Shown here: positions 34,540-45,431 of the stretch, piece after piece
How the letters are laid out: every line of letters starts with the position of its first letter
Numbering within the stretch: position 1 is the stretch's first letter
Assembly (NCBI GenBank): GCA_024811115.1
Contig: JAKOGH010001195.1
Location: 124,001-188,000 of the forward strand
Direction: 5' to 3'
Length of the DNA: 64,000 nucleotides
DNA from: Terana coerulea
Taxonomy: Eukaryota; Basidiomycota; Agaricomycetes; Polyporales; Phanerochaetaceae
Made by a program: the position numbers and the translations under genes
Notes under the pieces: generated by a model
Databases searched by the model: none
What the model was told of the DNA's origin: nothing
The model's input: only the letters and a program-made list of their open reading frames with translations

Positions 34540-35117
34540 CTTGGAGATTCCGACTTAGCCATCATATTGCCCGTCGTTTACATGAAGAATAAGTCTGGGA
34601 GGAGGGGCGATATACGAGTATACAACCTCTGTGACGTTCAGGCTCTCGCTGCTCGTCTTCAAACGGCGGCACTGAACGAAGACTTCGTCAGCGACTCCAA
34701 GGCAATCAAGAGAGAGGACGATGAGGAAATCCTGACCACCGAAGCCAAATCGAAGTACCGGGTGCGGTAGTCAGCTCTAAACCAGGCGGGTCATATGACT
34801 AACGTCCTTCCTCAGCTGAACACAGCTCAAATGCGTCGGCTCAACCCTGTCAGAATTGAACCCAGCCCCAGCAAGAAAAGGTACTACAGCGAGTGCAAAG
34901 TCAAGGTAAGCTTCTGTTCCACAGCTGCATTTTTCGCCAGCGATTGACGCCGTGTGCCGCTCAGGAGTTTGCGGATGCCCTTGAAAAGGCAGCCGTTTTG
35001 CTTCCGCCACTCGCCTCCTATATGGAATTTGTTGGACGCATGTGGCCTTCCTTCCATCGGCGCTACGTAGAGTGGGACTATCCGTTCTTCTGCAGCCTGT
35101 GCGCGTGCGTGTTCTAA
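34540..35117 (+). CDS. Array gene B: two-module paralogue
   Basis: The first recognisable exon begins after CGTAG with LGDSDLAIILPV and contains IRVYNLCDVQALAARLQ. A second exon gives LNTAQMRRLNPVR and RYYSECKVK, and a third EFADALEKAAVLLPPLAS, so the arrangement copies gene A exon by exon, including intron positions. The C terminus is short and ends at 35117. The start codon is unresolved; ATGs at 34390 and 34462 are candidates for a short first exon, but I cannot find a clean donor. It may be a decayed copy. Confidence 0.5.
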
Positions 35118-35788
35118 CTGGTCTCGCACGTAGTCGGTTAAAGCACTGACTGCATACGCTTTCTTTTCACGTCTTCTGTAGTCTGCACTTTTCTTGAAGT
35201 TAGCAAGTGGCGATGCCGTGGAAGGTAGCGCTTCAATGCGCTGGCAAATTGTTGTGGAATGAGGCCCATCTTGGCTGACATGTACCCGTGTATAATGATC
35301 ACGATTGAAGGTTCGTATATACAGAACGACGGCCGGAGGAGTAAGACATGACATCCGCTGCGCCACAGCGCCGGTGAAGGCACCGGCCGAATAGGGGCTG
35401 CCGCTCATCCACTTGACCCATACTGCGCCCCAGATCGCTGTGGCGTAAACAAAATTTCCCGGATGCACTGGACGGAAGCAACCGTTAGCTCAGCAGCGCT
35501 CAGGGGGTTCCGGGTATAAAAAACTAGTTCCGATGGAGGGCAGCAATGTCCGCTCTCTCAGCGAAATCACAGTGCCCAAAGGGAAGGTGTGTATTTGCTG
35601 CTAGCACAATCGCCCTCCAGTCTCACTTCTGCCTGCGTTCGAAGCATAGTGGCACCAATACGAACAGGCGATTGAGAGCTCGCAGCAGCTGATGGCGCAT
35701 CCATCCCACATCCTGACGCACTTTGAGATTACGTAGTGAGCATGCTACCCAATATCAACTTGACATGACGTAACTGTCGTTTTTTTAG
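35118..35788. other. Gap between array genes B and C
   Basis: No separate gene is supported. The first short exon of gene C probably lies here (an ATG at 35547 followed by SALSAKSQ is one candidate). The minus-strand frames are shadows. Confidence 0.35.
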
Positions 35789-36370
35789 CTCTCCAATGCG
35801 GACCTTGACACGCTGATACCGGTGTCCACGCGTACAAACCATCGCCATCCGAAGAATCCCATTCTACTGTACAATCTTTCGGATGTCCTGGAGCTCTCTG
35901 AGCGGATCACACAGCTTGGAAAGACGGAGCTGGAGTCTGGATCAGAGGCAGCCGCCTCTGCATCATCTCACGAGGCTGCTGGCATATCCGCTCATGCCGC
36001 GCCCGATGACAGGGCCCTTGCTCCTGAGGTGGTCTCCGGTGACGGGGAACTGCGGGACAACGCCGACCAGGACGCGGAGGAAAACACGGAGGACGAAGTG
36101 AGCGACACAACCGGCGCTGAAGACGAATACGAAAGCGGAGAAGATAGCGAAGGCGACGGGGAGGACAGAGTCGTTGACGAGTATTGGTATGACGATGGAA
36201 TGGATCCGAACGACGTCGTGGACTACGACGATGGCTACGACCGGACTCTGGATCCCGAGGGAATGGAAAGGGCAAGGAAGTTCGCGGATGAACGCTGGCC
36301 TGATGACATTACCGATTTCCCGGACTATGAGCCAGATGGCTACTACGATGGGATGAGTGCAGCGGTCTAA
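35789..36370 (+). CDS. Array gene C: single module with a long acidic tail
   Basis: After a strong acceptor (T8AG at 35780-35788) the exon reads LSNADLDTLIPVSTRTNHR, then ILLYNLSDVLELSERITQL, a clear copy of module 1 of genes A and B. The second module is absent. Instead a tail of about 140 residues is extremely acidic (DADQDAEENTEDEVSD-like composition, then EDEYESGEDSEGDGED and repeated YDDG) and ends at TAA 36368-36370. Such tails occur in histone-binding or nuclear assembly proteins, but this is only compositional. The start codon is unresolved. Confidence 0.55.
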   Translation, partial: LSNADLDTLIPVSTRTNHRHPKNPILLYNLSDVLELSERITQLGKTELESGSEAAASASSHEAAGISAHAAPDDRALAPEVVSGDGELRDNADQDAEENTEDEVSDTTGAEDEYESGEDSEGDGEDRVVDEYWYDDGMDPNDVVDYDDGYDRTLDPEGMERARKFADERWPDDITDFPDYEPDGYYDGMSAAV

Positions 36371-37030
36371 GGCCAGATCTGGAGGAGTCGATTGCATCGC
36401 AGCGCGCAGCCTTTACCTTGTGTCCTTCTGGGCACCATGCCCGGCACATCTTCCTTGATGATCATGCGCATAGCCGCCCGTTTGCATGGTGAAGCTGCGA
36501 AGGATTGAGAGGCAAGTACGACTTGACTCGTCATGGAATATTTTAACAAACCTTATCAATGCTTGTAGGTCAATTTGAAAGATTACATCGATGTTTATTC
36601 ATTGCCAGTCAAATGGTTACGCCGAATACGCTGCACTGTACCTTGATAGAGAGTGCTAACTTCTGTAATGGTTCTATGGCCACGATAATAACCCCAGCTT
36701 GCATGATGCATCATTCTCTCTGCTCTGTTACTGCATAACTATGTTCCCGATAATTATAACGCAAAGCCTTTACCACGTTCTCGTGTCAAAATCACTCCCA
36801 TCACTCTGCCACAAATACTTAACTTGGACGTTCTGGGCCGGAGGCGCATCACGGCAAGTCGCGGCGCCACAAAGTAGCCAGCTCAGGAGTCACGGCCACA
36901 GACGCGCGACGGCGGCCGACTCTCCCAGCCACGCAGCGATACCACAAATGCATTATTTGATCATACAAAATGAGCGATCGCCGATGCGCATTAAAGGTAA
37001 TATAGTATTTGTGATGTGGGCCATGATAAT
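36371..37030. other. Convergent intergenic region
   Basis: 660 bp between the stop of array gene C and the stop of the minus-strand gene at 37031. I see no gene or repeat. Confidence 0.4.
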
Positions 37031-39695
37031 CTACGTCTTGGAGCCGATCCCACGCGAGGCAATAGCAGTCGGTTGCAGGATTGGGAGAGTAGGTCGTCGC
37101 CCTTTCCGCTGATGAAACATGCGAGCATAGAAGAGGAACACACTGTGCTCAAATCGCATGAAAGCCGGAGACGTAAGCGCGCACCGTGAATCCCACGTCC
37201 GGAATTTATCGCCACCCGGCCAGAAAGACAGCACATGCGCCAGCTGCTTGACTGGCTCAACGCGCTCAGTCCAGTAACCCAACGTCAGCGGGTCGCACCG
37301 AGGATTCTCCGCCCATGCTGGGACAACGCAGCCGTTTCCCCATATGCAGTAGATCGTCATCTCCCGTCGCGCGGCCAGTGCAGGTTGGTCAGTGTCGTAG
37401 ACAGCTGGAAGGATTATGCGGTCAAGCTCCAGGAGCTCGAGGCGGAAAGTTGTTGTTGCTAGCTCCCATACCACCTCATGCAAGAGCCCAGTCGGCAGAT
37501 GAAGCGCGATTTCCTTCGAGGAGAGGGTCATACTGCCCCACGTAATCTTCTGTTCTGGATCGTAAGGCTCAAACCGGGCGTGCACGCCAAAGCGGACGTT
37601 GATGTCAACTTTCTGCGCAGCGCGTTTGTGCCGTGTCATCTCTCCGTTCCTCCTCTTGATATCCGGCGCCGCCTCCTCGAGGCGACGACGCTTGGGGTCT
37701 GGAGGCGCAAGGGGCAGCCGGTCAATGTCCGCCTGAGATGCCGATGGCTTGACCTTGATATGCATGCTGGGGTCAAAGTAGTACCTTCCCTCCAGAGCAA
37801 CGCGCCATTGGAAGGTGGTCATGAGAATCTCGGCGCTATCGGGAGGATTCAATACTTGGCGGAAGCACCATGGACGAATCCTCAACCAACTATGGACTTT
37901 GTGGATGAGGGCCTCAGACTCGAAAGAGCCGGAATAAAAGAGATGGACGGGGACGAGGTGATATCCGAGAGTGCGAGAATTGTCGTCTCGGAACAAGGCG
38001 TCCATCTCCTCTTGGACCAAACCGACGCTCTCGGATTGCGCTGCCCAAGGAGGGGGTCTGGCACCCTTCTCGCCACGTAGCTCACCTCTGGGTGGCCGGT
38101 ACGTGGTATCCTTATCTGTAATATGTGCGCGAGAAAGTGCATCGGCAAGTTTCTCTATCTGGTCATCCAGCTCGCTGTGCATCAAAGGAGGATCCACAAT
38201 GGAATGCTCCATAGACCCTAGTGTAGGAGCGTTATCCCGCAGATCATGTGATTGGCTACCGAGCAACGTACCGTGACGGAAAAATTCCTCGATTCCGGCT
38301 GAAGAATCCGACTTTGACCCATCGTTCCGCGAGGACTCCGCACGAGAAGAACCTACCACGATGTGAGTATTTTCACATTGTAGTCAACCGATAGTCGTAC
38401 CATCTAGTGCCACTACCTCGAGGGGCGTGTTATTGCTTATGGGAGCTGTCAAAGATGAGACAGAAGCCCCGGAAGAGTTATTCGCGGGATTGTAAATCTT
38501 CGCGGGTCGCGTTTGCGGTAGGCTAAGCATGGAGAACCTGCGTGCCTTCGCTTGGACTTGGGCTGCATTCAGAAATGCCATCGACGGCCCGCTTGCCCAT
38601 AACGGCGCAACAGCGTTGGAACCAGCGCGTGCGACGTGCCTGCGAGTGCTGAAATAGCTCGATGCCGGTATGAAGGTCTTCACCCGGTTGATGAGCGTCT
38701 TCGTCGTCATCGTTTGTAGCTGGCGGATGTACCACACCGGAACGCCTATTCGAAACAACTCCTGGGTGACAGCAATGCTCGATGTGAATACGCCTCGAAC
38801 AGGGAGGACAGGGAAAGGGGCTATGTAAGTTGGGTCCCGTAGCAGCGGGGAAATTTTGCTTGTGTAATAGATCCAACCACGGATGTCGAGGAGGAGACGC
38901 TGAAATTCACGAAGCCACATAACGACTTCGAACCAAGACTTCGGTAGGTAAAAATGACGTTAAAAGCACGCTCTAGCTCATTTATTCGGCTTCGCTGGCT
39001 CAGGAATGATTTCCGCGCGATACGCTTGACGTGATCGGGCTGTCCTACGCCCTCTTCCCGTGTCTGGAGTTCGGCCACGCCTTCCGCGAGAGCGTTGGCC
39101 TCTTCATAGCATTGCCAAAACGACGTAAATGTTCATGAGAAAGGGTTCCGAATGGCCCTTGGGGGTCAGGGACAGGCTCGGTAGTAGTCGGAGCGAAGTC
39201 GCTGGCTTCGCGCACTTTTAACCATGGAATAGCCAGGTCCGTGAATAGGCCGTCGAATGGAGGATCTGTGGAGCGGAGGGTATAGGGACCTGCCCCGTAT
39301 TTATCGTTCTCGAAAGGCAAGTCTTGGAGAGCAGGATTCATGGGAATTGCGAGGCCGTGCAGTTCCACATCATAGTACGGTTGCGGCCACTTTGTGAATT
39401 CGTGCTTGCCCAGCATACCGTCGTCATGATAACCAATAACCTCACCAGCAGAGGGTTTAGGCGGCTCTGGGATGTAGTACATGTTTGGGCTGGTCACCCA
39501 TACTCTGTTATCTGTTCCAGGGAAGGGCGCGCAGCAAATCGCGTCGAAAGCATTGATGTTTTCGTCGTTTCTGTGTCTCAGTGGTCGGCGGCTCTTCATC
39601 ACATCTTCATACGAAGAGAGAGATACAACCGGGACTTCGTCTTCGGGTGATTGTACTGGACTGGTCTGACCAGGGCGGATAATGAGCACAGGCAT
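37031..39695 (-). CDS. Agaricomycete protein of unknown function, ~800 residues
   Basis: Exon 1 starts MPVLIIRPGQTSPVQSPEDE and carries PYYDVELHGLAIPMNPALQ. The next exon reads ANALAEGVAELQTREEG and KRIARKSFLSQRSRINELERAF. A third has LREFQRLLLDIRGWIYY and VLPVRGVFTSSIAVTQELFRIGVPVWYIR. A splice (GTACGA...GGTAG, about 38360-38406) leads to the last 440 residues, with SWLRIRPWCF, TTFQWRVALEGRYYFD, a Lys/Arg-rich nuclear-type segment (PDPKRRRLEEAAPDIKRR), FRLELLELDRIILP and a stop at 37031. This matches my memory of a family of large hypothetical proteins in mushrooms, without a named domain. A frame break at an A4 run (39117-39120) is cured by one base, giving FWQCYEEANAL. Confidence 0.65.
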
Positions 39696-40241
39696 ACATC
39701 GCAGCAGCAAGGGTGCGTACCTGTTTCACTGATTCCATGACTAGTACTCTGTACGTCCAACTCCCTGGGTTCTACAGCACAAGTCCTGTCGATTCGTCTA
39801 GTCAAGCGCTTTCGAATGTTCGAGGTAGAGCGTGCACGTGGCAGCTTCTACCGCGCTGCCGAAGAGCGGTCACTATATGACTGATGGCCAGCGTACTGAT
39901 TGTAGCATGAGCCGGTCAGAAACTCAGCAATGCGCATAGCAAGCGAGATGAATGCGCGAGAGCATACTGACCTATTCTCTCAGGAGCCCTAGGGGTATCC
40001 GAGTCGTTAACATTATCCTGTCAGCAGAAGCAGAAGTCATAAGACGGCGTACAAAGCTTTTCTTTACAGTAGCGGTTACAGGGTAGTTCAGAGGGACAGA
40101 TAAGAGCGTGCGAGAGCGTACGAGGGATGGAGGACGTAAGACGATGATGATGAACGTTCAATGTTCAACGTTCAACGTTCAACGTTCAGTAGCAGAAACG
40201 AATGAGCGCCCAAGAAGAACGCTGAAACGCGGATATTCAGC
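39696..40241. other. Intergenic region with a heptamer repeat
   Basis: 545 bp between two minus-strand genes. The only structure is the heptamer tract listed separately. Confidence 0.4.
40156..40188 (+). repeat. Tandem heptamer (GTTCAAY), about 4.7 copies
   Basis: GTTCAAT followed by three GTTCAAC and a final GTTCA. Overlapping AACGTT palindromes result. It lies just beyond the 3' end of the DUF6533-type gene. Confidence 0.8.
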
Positions 40242-41918
40242 TCAGTCACGTGATGGTGGTTTATTTTCGTCGCCCTCTACTCTCTCGGTGTCAAGGCGAC
40301 CGTTCTCGTCGTCTTCATCCCAGCTGTCGGCACGACGGTAATCAAGAGGCTCGCCGATATTTCCAATCCGGTCTGAAGGAACCCGAAAATTCATCACTGA
40401 CGAGACATGCTGTGGGTCTGAGTTTGGTTGCGAGCCGTCCGTGTCACCCAGTTGGCGAAGGTTGAGCATGAAACGGCTCATGAGAATGAGTGGCTGTTGC
40501 GAGATTTCATTTGGTGCCAAGGAGTAAATGTTGGATAGACTTACCAGCCCTGTGACGACCTGGCCAAAAGGTCCTCTCCCTGACCCAGAGGCTCGTAAGC
40601 GGGACAGCCCTGAGTGAGTACATAGGATCACTCACCACCGATGTCGCAGAATCGGCAGTTGCCATTTGCGCAATATTCATTGCGAGCAAAACACTGCGAA
40701 ATCAAGGCTTCAATGAGATATAACCACGAGGCCGAACAACATGCGGCTCATACACAAAGTACCAGGTACCTGGAAAGCATTGTGAGTAAGAACTTTACTT
40801 ACACCGACATCATGATGACTCTTACCATCTCGGATGAGACAAGTTGTGACAGACACGGAGAGGTTTAGCTGTCTCGCTCTTTGCCACTGCTTGAATGTCT
40901 TGATCCATGTGAGGAGAAGGACTAGAATATCAGCAAGCACGAGTGCGCCTCGTGTGAAAAATAGAACTGCCGTCAATCAGCAGGTGAGAAGCCATCGAGT
41001 TGCATTCAGGCATGAACTCACGACTAATGGTATAAGTGAGCTTGGAGCACACCGAGGAATCAGCGAGCAACTCACAGGGCATTCAGCTCATCACTAGCGG
41101 TGTCGTCGTTGGTGCATATATCTAGCGGAGGGCCAATGTAGACGTAGCTGGTGTAAGGAAAGAGAGACTGGTGATGATGATGAATGAGCACGCCGACAGC
41201 TACCAGATTATATATGGAGACACACCAAGTTGGTACCGACTGGCACCAATCCAAGGAGAACGATCACGACAAATATTATCTTGTGATACTTCCACTCCGT
41301 CCAGAGAGCGGTTGCTCGGAGTGCTGAAAACACTGCGTAACGTTCATTAGTTCATTCGGGTCTCTGTTGACGACGATAACGGGAGAGCTCACGGGCGACT
41401 TGGACAAAGCCCACATAGGAGAGCGCTACTGTGAGAATTCCGATTGGCTTGCAACTATGCAGAGTTTCAGCGAACATGGCATGATCGAGATAAACCTTCT
41501 CACTTCTATAACGCTCGAGTCAGTGGCGTGCATTCACACTGCTGTACTCGCAGACGGACGCGTACCTGAGGTGTTGACGGGGACGACACGACGATTTGGT
41601 TCAAGACCATTATCCAGCGGGTGGTGAGCAGCAGCACAGATGTTGCAGTGAATCTTCTATTCCATACGCTTTCAACCTCCTGTCTTAGGGTAATGATGTA
41701 TTCGTAGATGGTCCACGCTGGTGACATGCGAGATCATTGAGTGAGATCTGGAGTTAGTATCAGCATAGCGCGAAGGCTCTCACCGACGATGGCATATCCT
41801 ATGCAACTCGACGATTGACTAGTACGGAACGTAAGGACGCGTAGAGAGAACAGATGGCCAATCAGACGTACATCTGGGAAAATTCTTGCGCAAGGGTAGT
41901 GTCGGAGTCGTCGGACAT
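40242..41918 (-). CDS. DUF6533-type multi-pass membrane protein, third copy
   Basis: The start MSDDSDTTLAQEFSQM (ATG at 41916-41918) is followed, after short introns, by the DUF6533 core AWTIYEYIITLRQEVESVW and LLLTTRWIMVLNQIVV. Further helices are WKYHKIIFVVIVLLGLVPVG, a segment at about 41200, and TRGALVLADILVLLLTWIKTF with the following basic loop KQWQRARQLNLSVSV. Next come MNIAQMATADSATSV and the C-terminal LILMSRFMLNLRQLGD, a usual block of the family, and a long hydrophilic acidic tail (SWDEDDENGRLDTERVEGDE). It is more distant from the two tandem copies at 0-3 kb than those are from each other. Function unknown. Confidence 0.7.
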
Positions 41919-43662
41919 GGTGTGAAAGTTATGAGTCGTGAACGAGGCGAATCGGTTCACTGTAGAAGAGACCCATGATGTTACATATATGTGCTCACTG
42001 CTGACAGTTCGATCACCTCTCCATGTTGCCTCGTAACATAGCGCTTACAGGCTTCATGGGCGAAGCCCTGAAAGTAAGGTCCGAATCGAAGAATAGCGCC
42101 AGCAGCACTGGTACTGCTATGCATCACAACGCCGGTGTGGGTCTGACTCTTCGATGGCAGATCCAGCTGTCAATGAGTTCTCCACTCGCACGAAGCGGCG
42201 ACGTAGACACAGCCGGTGAGGGCCTAAAATGGGAGTGTTCAGTAAGCGGTACCGGTAGAAGCAGGCTCCTGTCTATCACTGACCAAGTGAACCTGTGGAG
42301 ACGAACGATGCGAAGCCTGTATGGCAGTTCTCAAGATGTCGGGATGTGAACGTGTGTGCGTGCGAATGTTCAACAGTCTGCGATGACGATCTATAGGCGT
42401 CCTCTATTATCAGGAAAGGCACGGAGATACTTCCACGGGCTTGAGATGGTCATATGCGTACGCTGAATCTCCCTGTGCTGTAGGCATCCAGAAGTTGAGC
42501 AGCAATGGCAGTGCCGCAGATGGATGCGACCATTGACCTTCACCGGCGACACTAGAAAGCCGTGAACTCTCTCAATTGAAGGTTCTGGTTAGACGTGGGA
42601 AAGCGCTCACAGTTTAGATACCAGGCACCCGTACTAGGGCCTTGCACCGGAATGTCGTCATGAGCGGGGTTTCTGGGAAGTCTGAGTGAGGCGTGCAAGG
42701 GGATGGGTGCTATCCCGGCGGGCCTTCAAGCTTCAAGCCCAGGACAACAGTGGACCTGTGCCATCCAAAGGCACGTGGTGCTGCTCAGCTTGTCGTGGAG
42801 AGGGTATCCATCCGTCCTTGTCCTGCATCTGGAGGTATGTGCCGGTAGCATCGATTGATACAATCCATTGCCTTCAATTAGGCTTGAGCCGTCGACGATA
42901 GTTCTCCGGGTCCCGTTGGTACGTCCTCCCTCTTACTAGTAGGTAGATTGCTCATGAACCTGGAAGATATCGCTCAGTAGCATGCAGAGAGTAGCGTTGA
43001 TGAGGATGCGAGCCAATCCCTGAGCGTCTGCCTCAAGAAGTACGCGAGCAACAGCTCTGGTTTCCGATACTTCACGGCACAGGTACATTGGCAGTCGGCG
43101 GCCTCTCGACGGAAGCAGGGACCAGTGCCAACCTCATCGGCATAAAAGCGAGTTTTGCAAGGAGAATCGGAAGAATATGTCTGTGCAGAAACGGTGAGAG
43201 GCAACACTGCTGAATGGTACGCATGTTCGTTACTGGTGATTGAAAGTCGAGAGACAACTTGAAGTTCTGACGCAGGTCAGACAGGCGCCAGCCGCGGCGC
43301 CCCCGCATGGCGCATCAAAGCGACGACTTCTGTCCCGCCATCACCTTCGCACCCCCGACGTCGTCCATCGTAGCCTCTCGAACGCTCAGCGCACATTTTC
43401 TCATAAAAACTCCAGCGTCTAGTAAATCACGGTAAGAAATGCGAGCGTTCTTATGCCATAAGTCTTGTCCGTGCTTATAGAGTCTGCCCAGAACGCGTCG
43501 TTTGCGAGCTTGAGTCATGGGCTGGGGCAGAAGATCATACGGCGGTTTTGGACGCAGGAAGCCATACACCGTAGACTGGGTCACGCAGACGCAAGCATGT
43601 CAGCAATATGGTGTAAGACAATCCCATTATGTGAATATATGCGTCCGTTAACGACGCATTTC
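41919..43662. other. 1.7-kb gene-poor stretch
   Basis: No reading frame on either strand gives a domain, signal peptide or convincing exon chain. The first short exon of array gene D should lie near the right end. Confidence 0.35.
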
Positions 43663-44982
43663 ATGCAGCTCAAACCTCACGACTTGGAAGCAATCTCCCC
43701 GATTGCCGTCGTGCAGAACCCGCATGGTGGAAGGCATCCTATGAAGAAATTCGCAGTCAAAGACGTCGAGCGGCTCTCTAAGCGTCTTGACTATGAAAAA
43801 AGTCTGGAAACTGAGATTGTGCGCACGCGGGCGATGGAAGAGTACAATGTGAGTCACTATATGCGGCCTGGTTTTCGTGACTTCCCTCATCTTGCTGCGA
43901 ATATGTGTTGTAGATTCCAGCCATGGACATGGACACCCTTAAGCCCATGAGAACAAAGCCGAACCCCTACAAACCCGGAACGGAGATGAGGTTCTATAGC
44001 GTGAAGGAAGTGGAGGTACGAGAATAATTTCAAGTTTCAACCCTCAAGTGCTCAGAATCATATTTGTGTTCAGAAACTGGCCAAGGTTGTTGAAGTAAAG
44101 CGTGCTCAGGCGGAAGCAGATTTGGCTGCTCGCATGGCATCCTCGTCTCAGCCATTGGCCTCATCCCAGCCGACTCCGCCAACCTCTCAGGCTGCCGCTC
44201 CGGCAGCTCAACCTAAGCCAGAAGTCTTGCAGCTATATCCCCCGTCCTCCCAAAATTTACCTTCATCTACTCAGCCGGCAGCAGCCTCAGCGACCAAAGC
44301 GAGTACGAAGGCGGCCAAGTCCACCACCAAAGCCTCCAAATCCAAGACCAAGGCAAAATCATCAAAGGCTACAGCCAAGTCCGCAGAACCAGTGGCGTCT
44401 TGCTCGCAGCCGGTGGCATCTTCGTCCCAGCTTCCTCCTCAAGATGCTTATCCTGGGGTACCACATCCCGGACCTTCTTCGTCTCAGCCGATCCTATCTG
44501 GTACATCGCCCTACTACCCCTCGATGGCTTCGCCTTACTACCCGATGGCTTACGCGTACGATCCCGCGACTTCTGCCTACTATCCTGTCCCTTATGGGTA
44601 TGACCCTGCGGCTGCAGGCTACTATGCCATGCCAACAGCGTCGCAGTTTGCTCTGCCACCTCCTGGCTACTCTCAGCCCCTACCGTACGCCTATGAACCC
44701 ATGCCTTCCTCCTCGCAACCGCTACCCTCGTCTTCCCAAGCTTTACCTTACCCATACCAGACCATGCCATCGTCTTCACAGCCGGTTACTTCGTCTTCTC
44801 CGCCGATGGCTTCCCTGTCTCAGCCCACTATTTCTTTGTCTGAGCCAATGGGATCGTCTCAGCCCGAACTGCCGGCGTCTCAGCCCATTGGTGGGTCAAA
44901 TACTGAGCTCGACTCGGACGACGAATATGGCGACGGTGGCCTGGATGACAGTATTCTTTCCCAGATCCCCTTGGACTTCTGA
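43663..44982 (+). CDS. Array gene D: two modules plus a Ser/Gln/Pro/Tyr-rich low-complexity tail
   Basis: Module 1: LKPHDLEAISPIAVVQNP, then KKFAVKDVERLSKRLDYEK. After an intron at 43849 module 2 reads IPAMDMDTLKPMRTKPNP and MRFYSVKEVEKLAKVVEVKR (split by an intron at 44016). The exon from about 44074 then encodes a tail of about 300 residues made of SSSQP/SQPL repeats, a Lys/Ala/Thr/Ser stretch (TKASTKAAKSTTKASKSK), and a Tyr-Pro-rich part (YYPMAYAYDPATSAYYPVP). It ends with an acidic patch (NTELDSDDEYGD) before TGA at 44980-44982. The tail composition is prion-like. The start at 43663 is the first in-frame ATG, but a separate short first exon as in gene A is likely because a CAG acceptor directly precedes LKPHDL. 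Confidence 0.65.
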
Positions 44983-45431
44983 GTGTCAATTGCTTTTTAG
45001 GGGAAAGTCGCATGTCTCTTGCTAAGTGAATTTTCCATTACACCAACGAATAGATTAGGTGCACGTTCACCGCGTTCACATATTTCTCATATTCCCTAGA
45101 TTAGTTACAGGTGTTTTGCCGTTTTGCCATAATCTTTCCCTGCTTGCAATCGTGCTTATTAATACTGCTCCTTATATTGCAGTTACTACCCAGCAGTATA
45201 GCTGAGCTCCCTTGTACACATTATTCAGTGTTGTGTAGTACGGACACCCTTGCAGTAAATGAGCTATTATTTTCGCCATGACACTGCACGGCACCCGACC
45301 CGAGTACCGCAATGCGCTCACGTGATCTGCTGCTCGAACGCGTCCGCGCTGCACGCTGTAAGCGCTGAACGCCAAGGTTCGACCTTAACCACCACAACGT
45401 TCAAAAGCTCCTTCTATCTTCCACCTGTGCT
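44983..45431. other. Intergenic region upstream of separase
   Basis: 450 bp between array gene D and the separase start; promoter of ESP1 expected. No distinct element seen. Confidence 0.4.
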
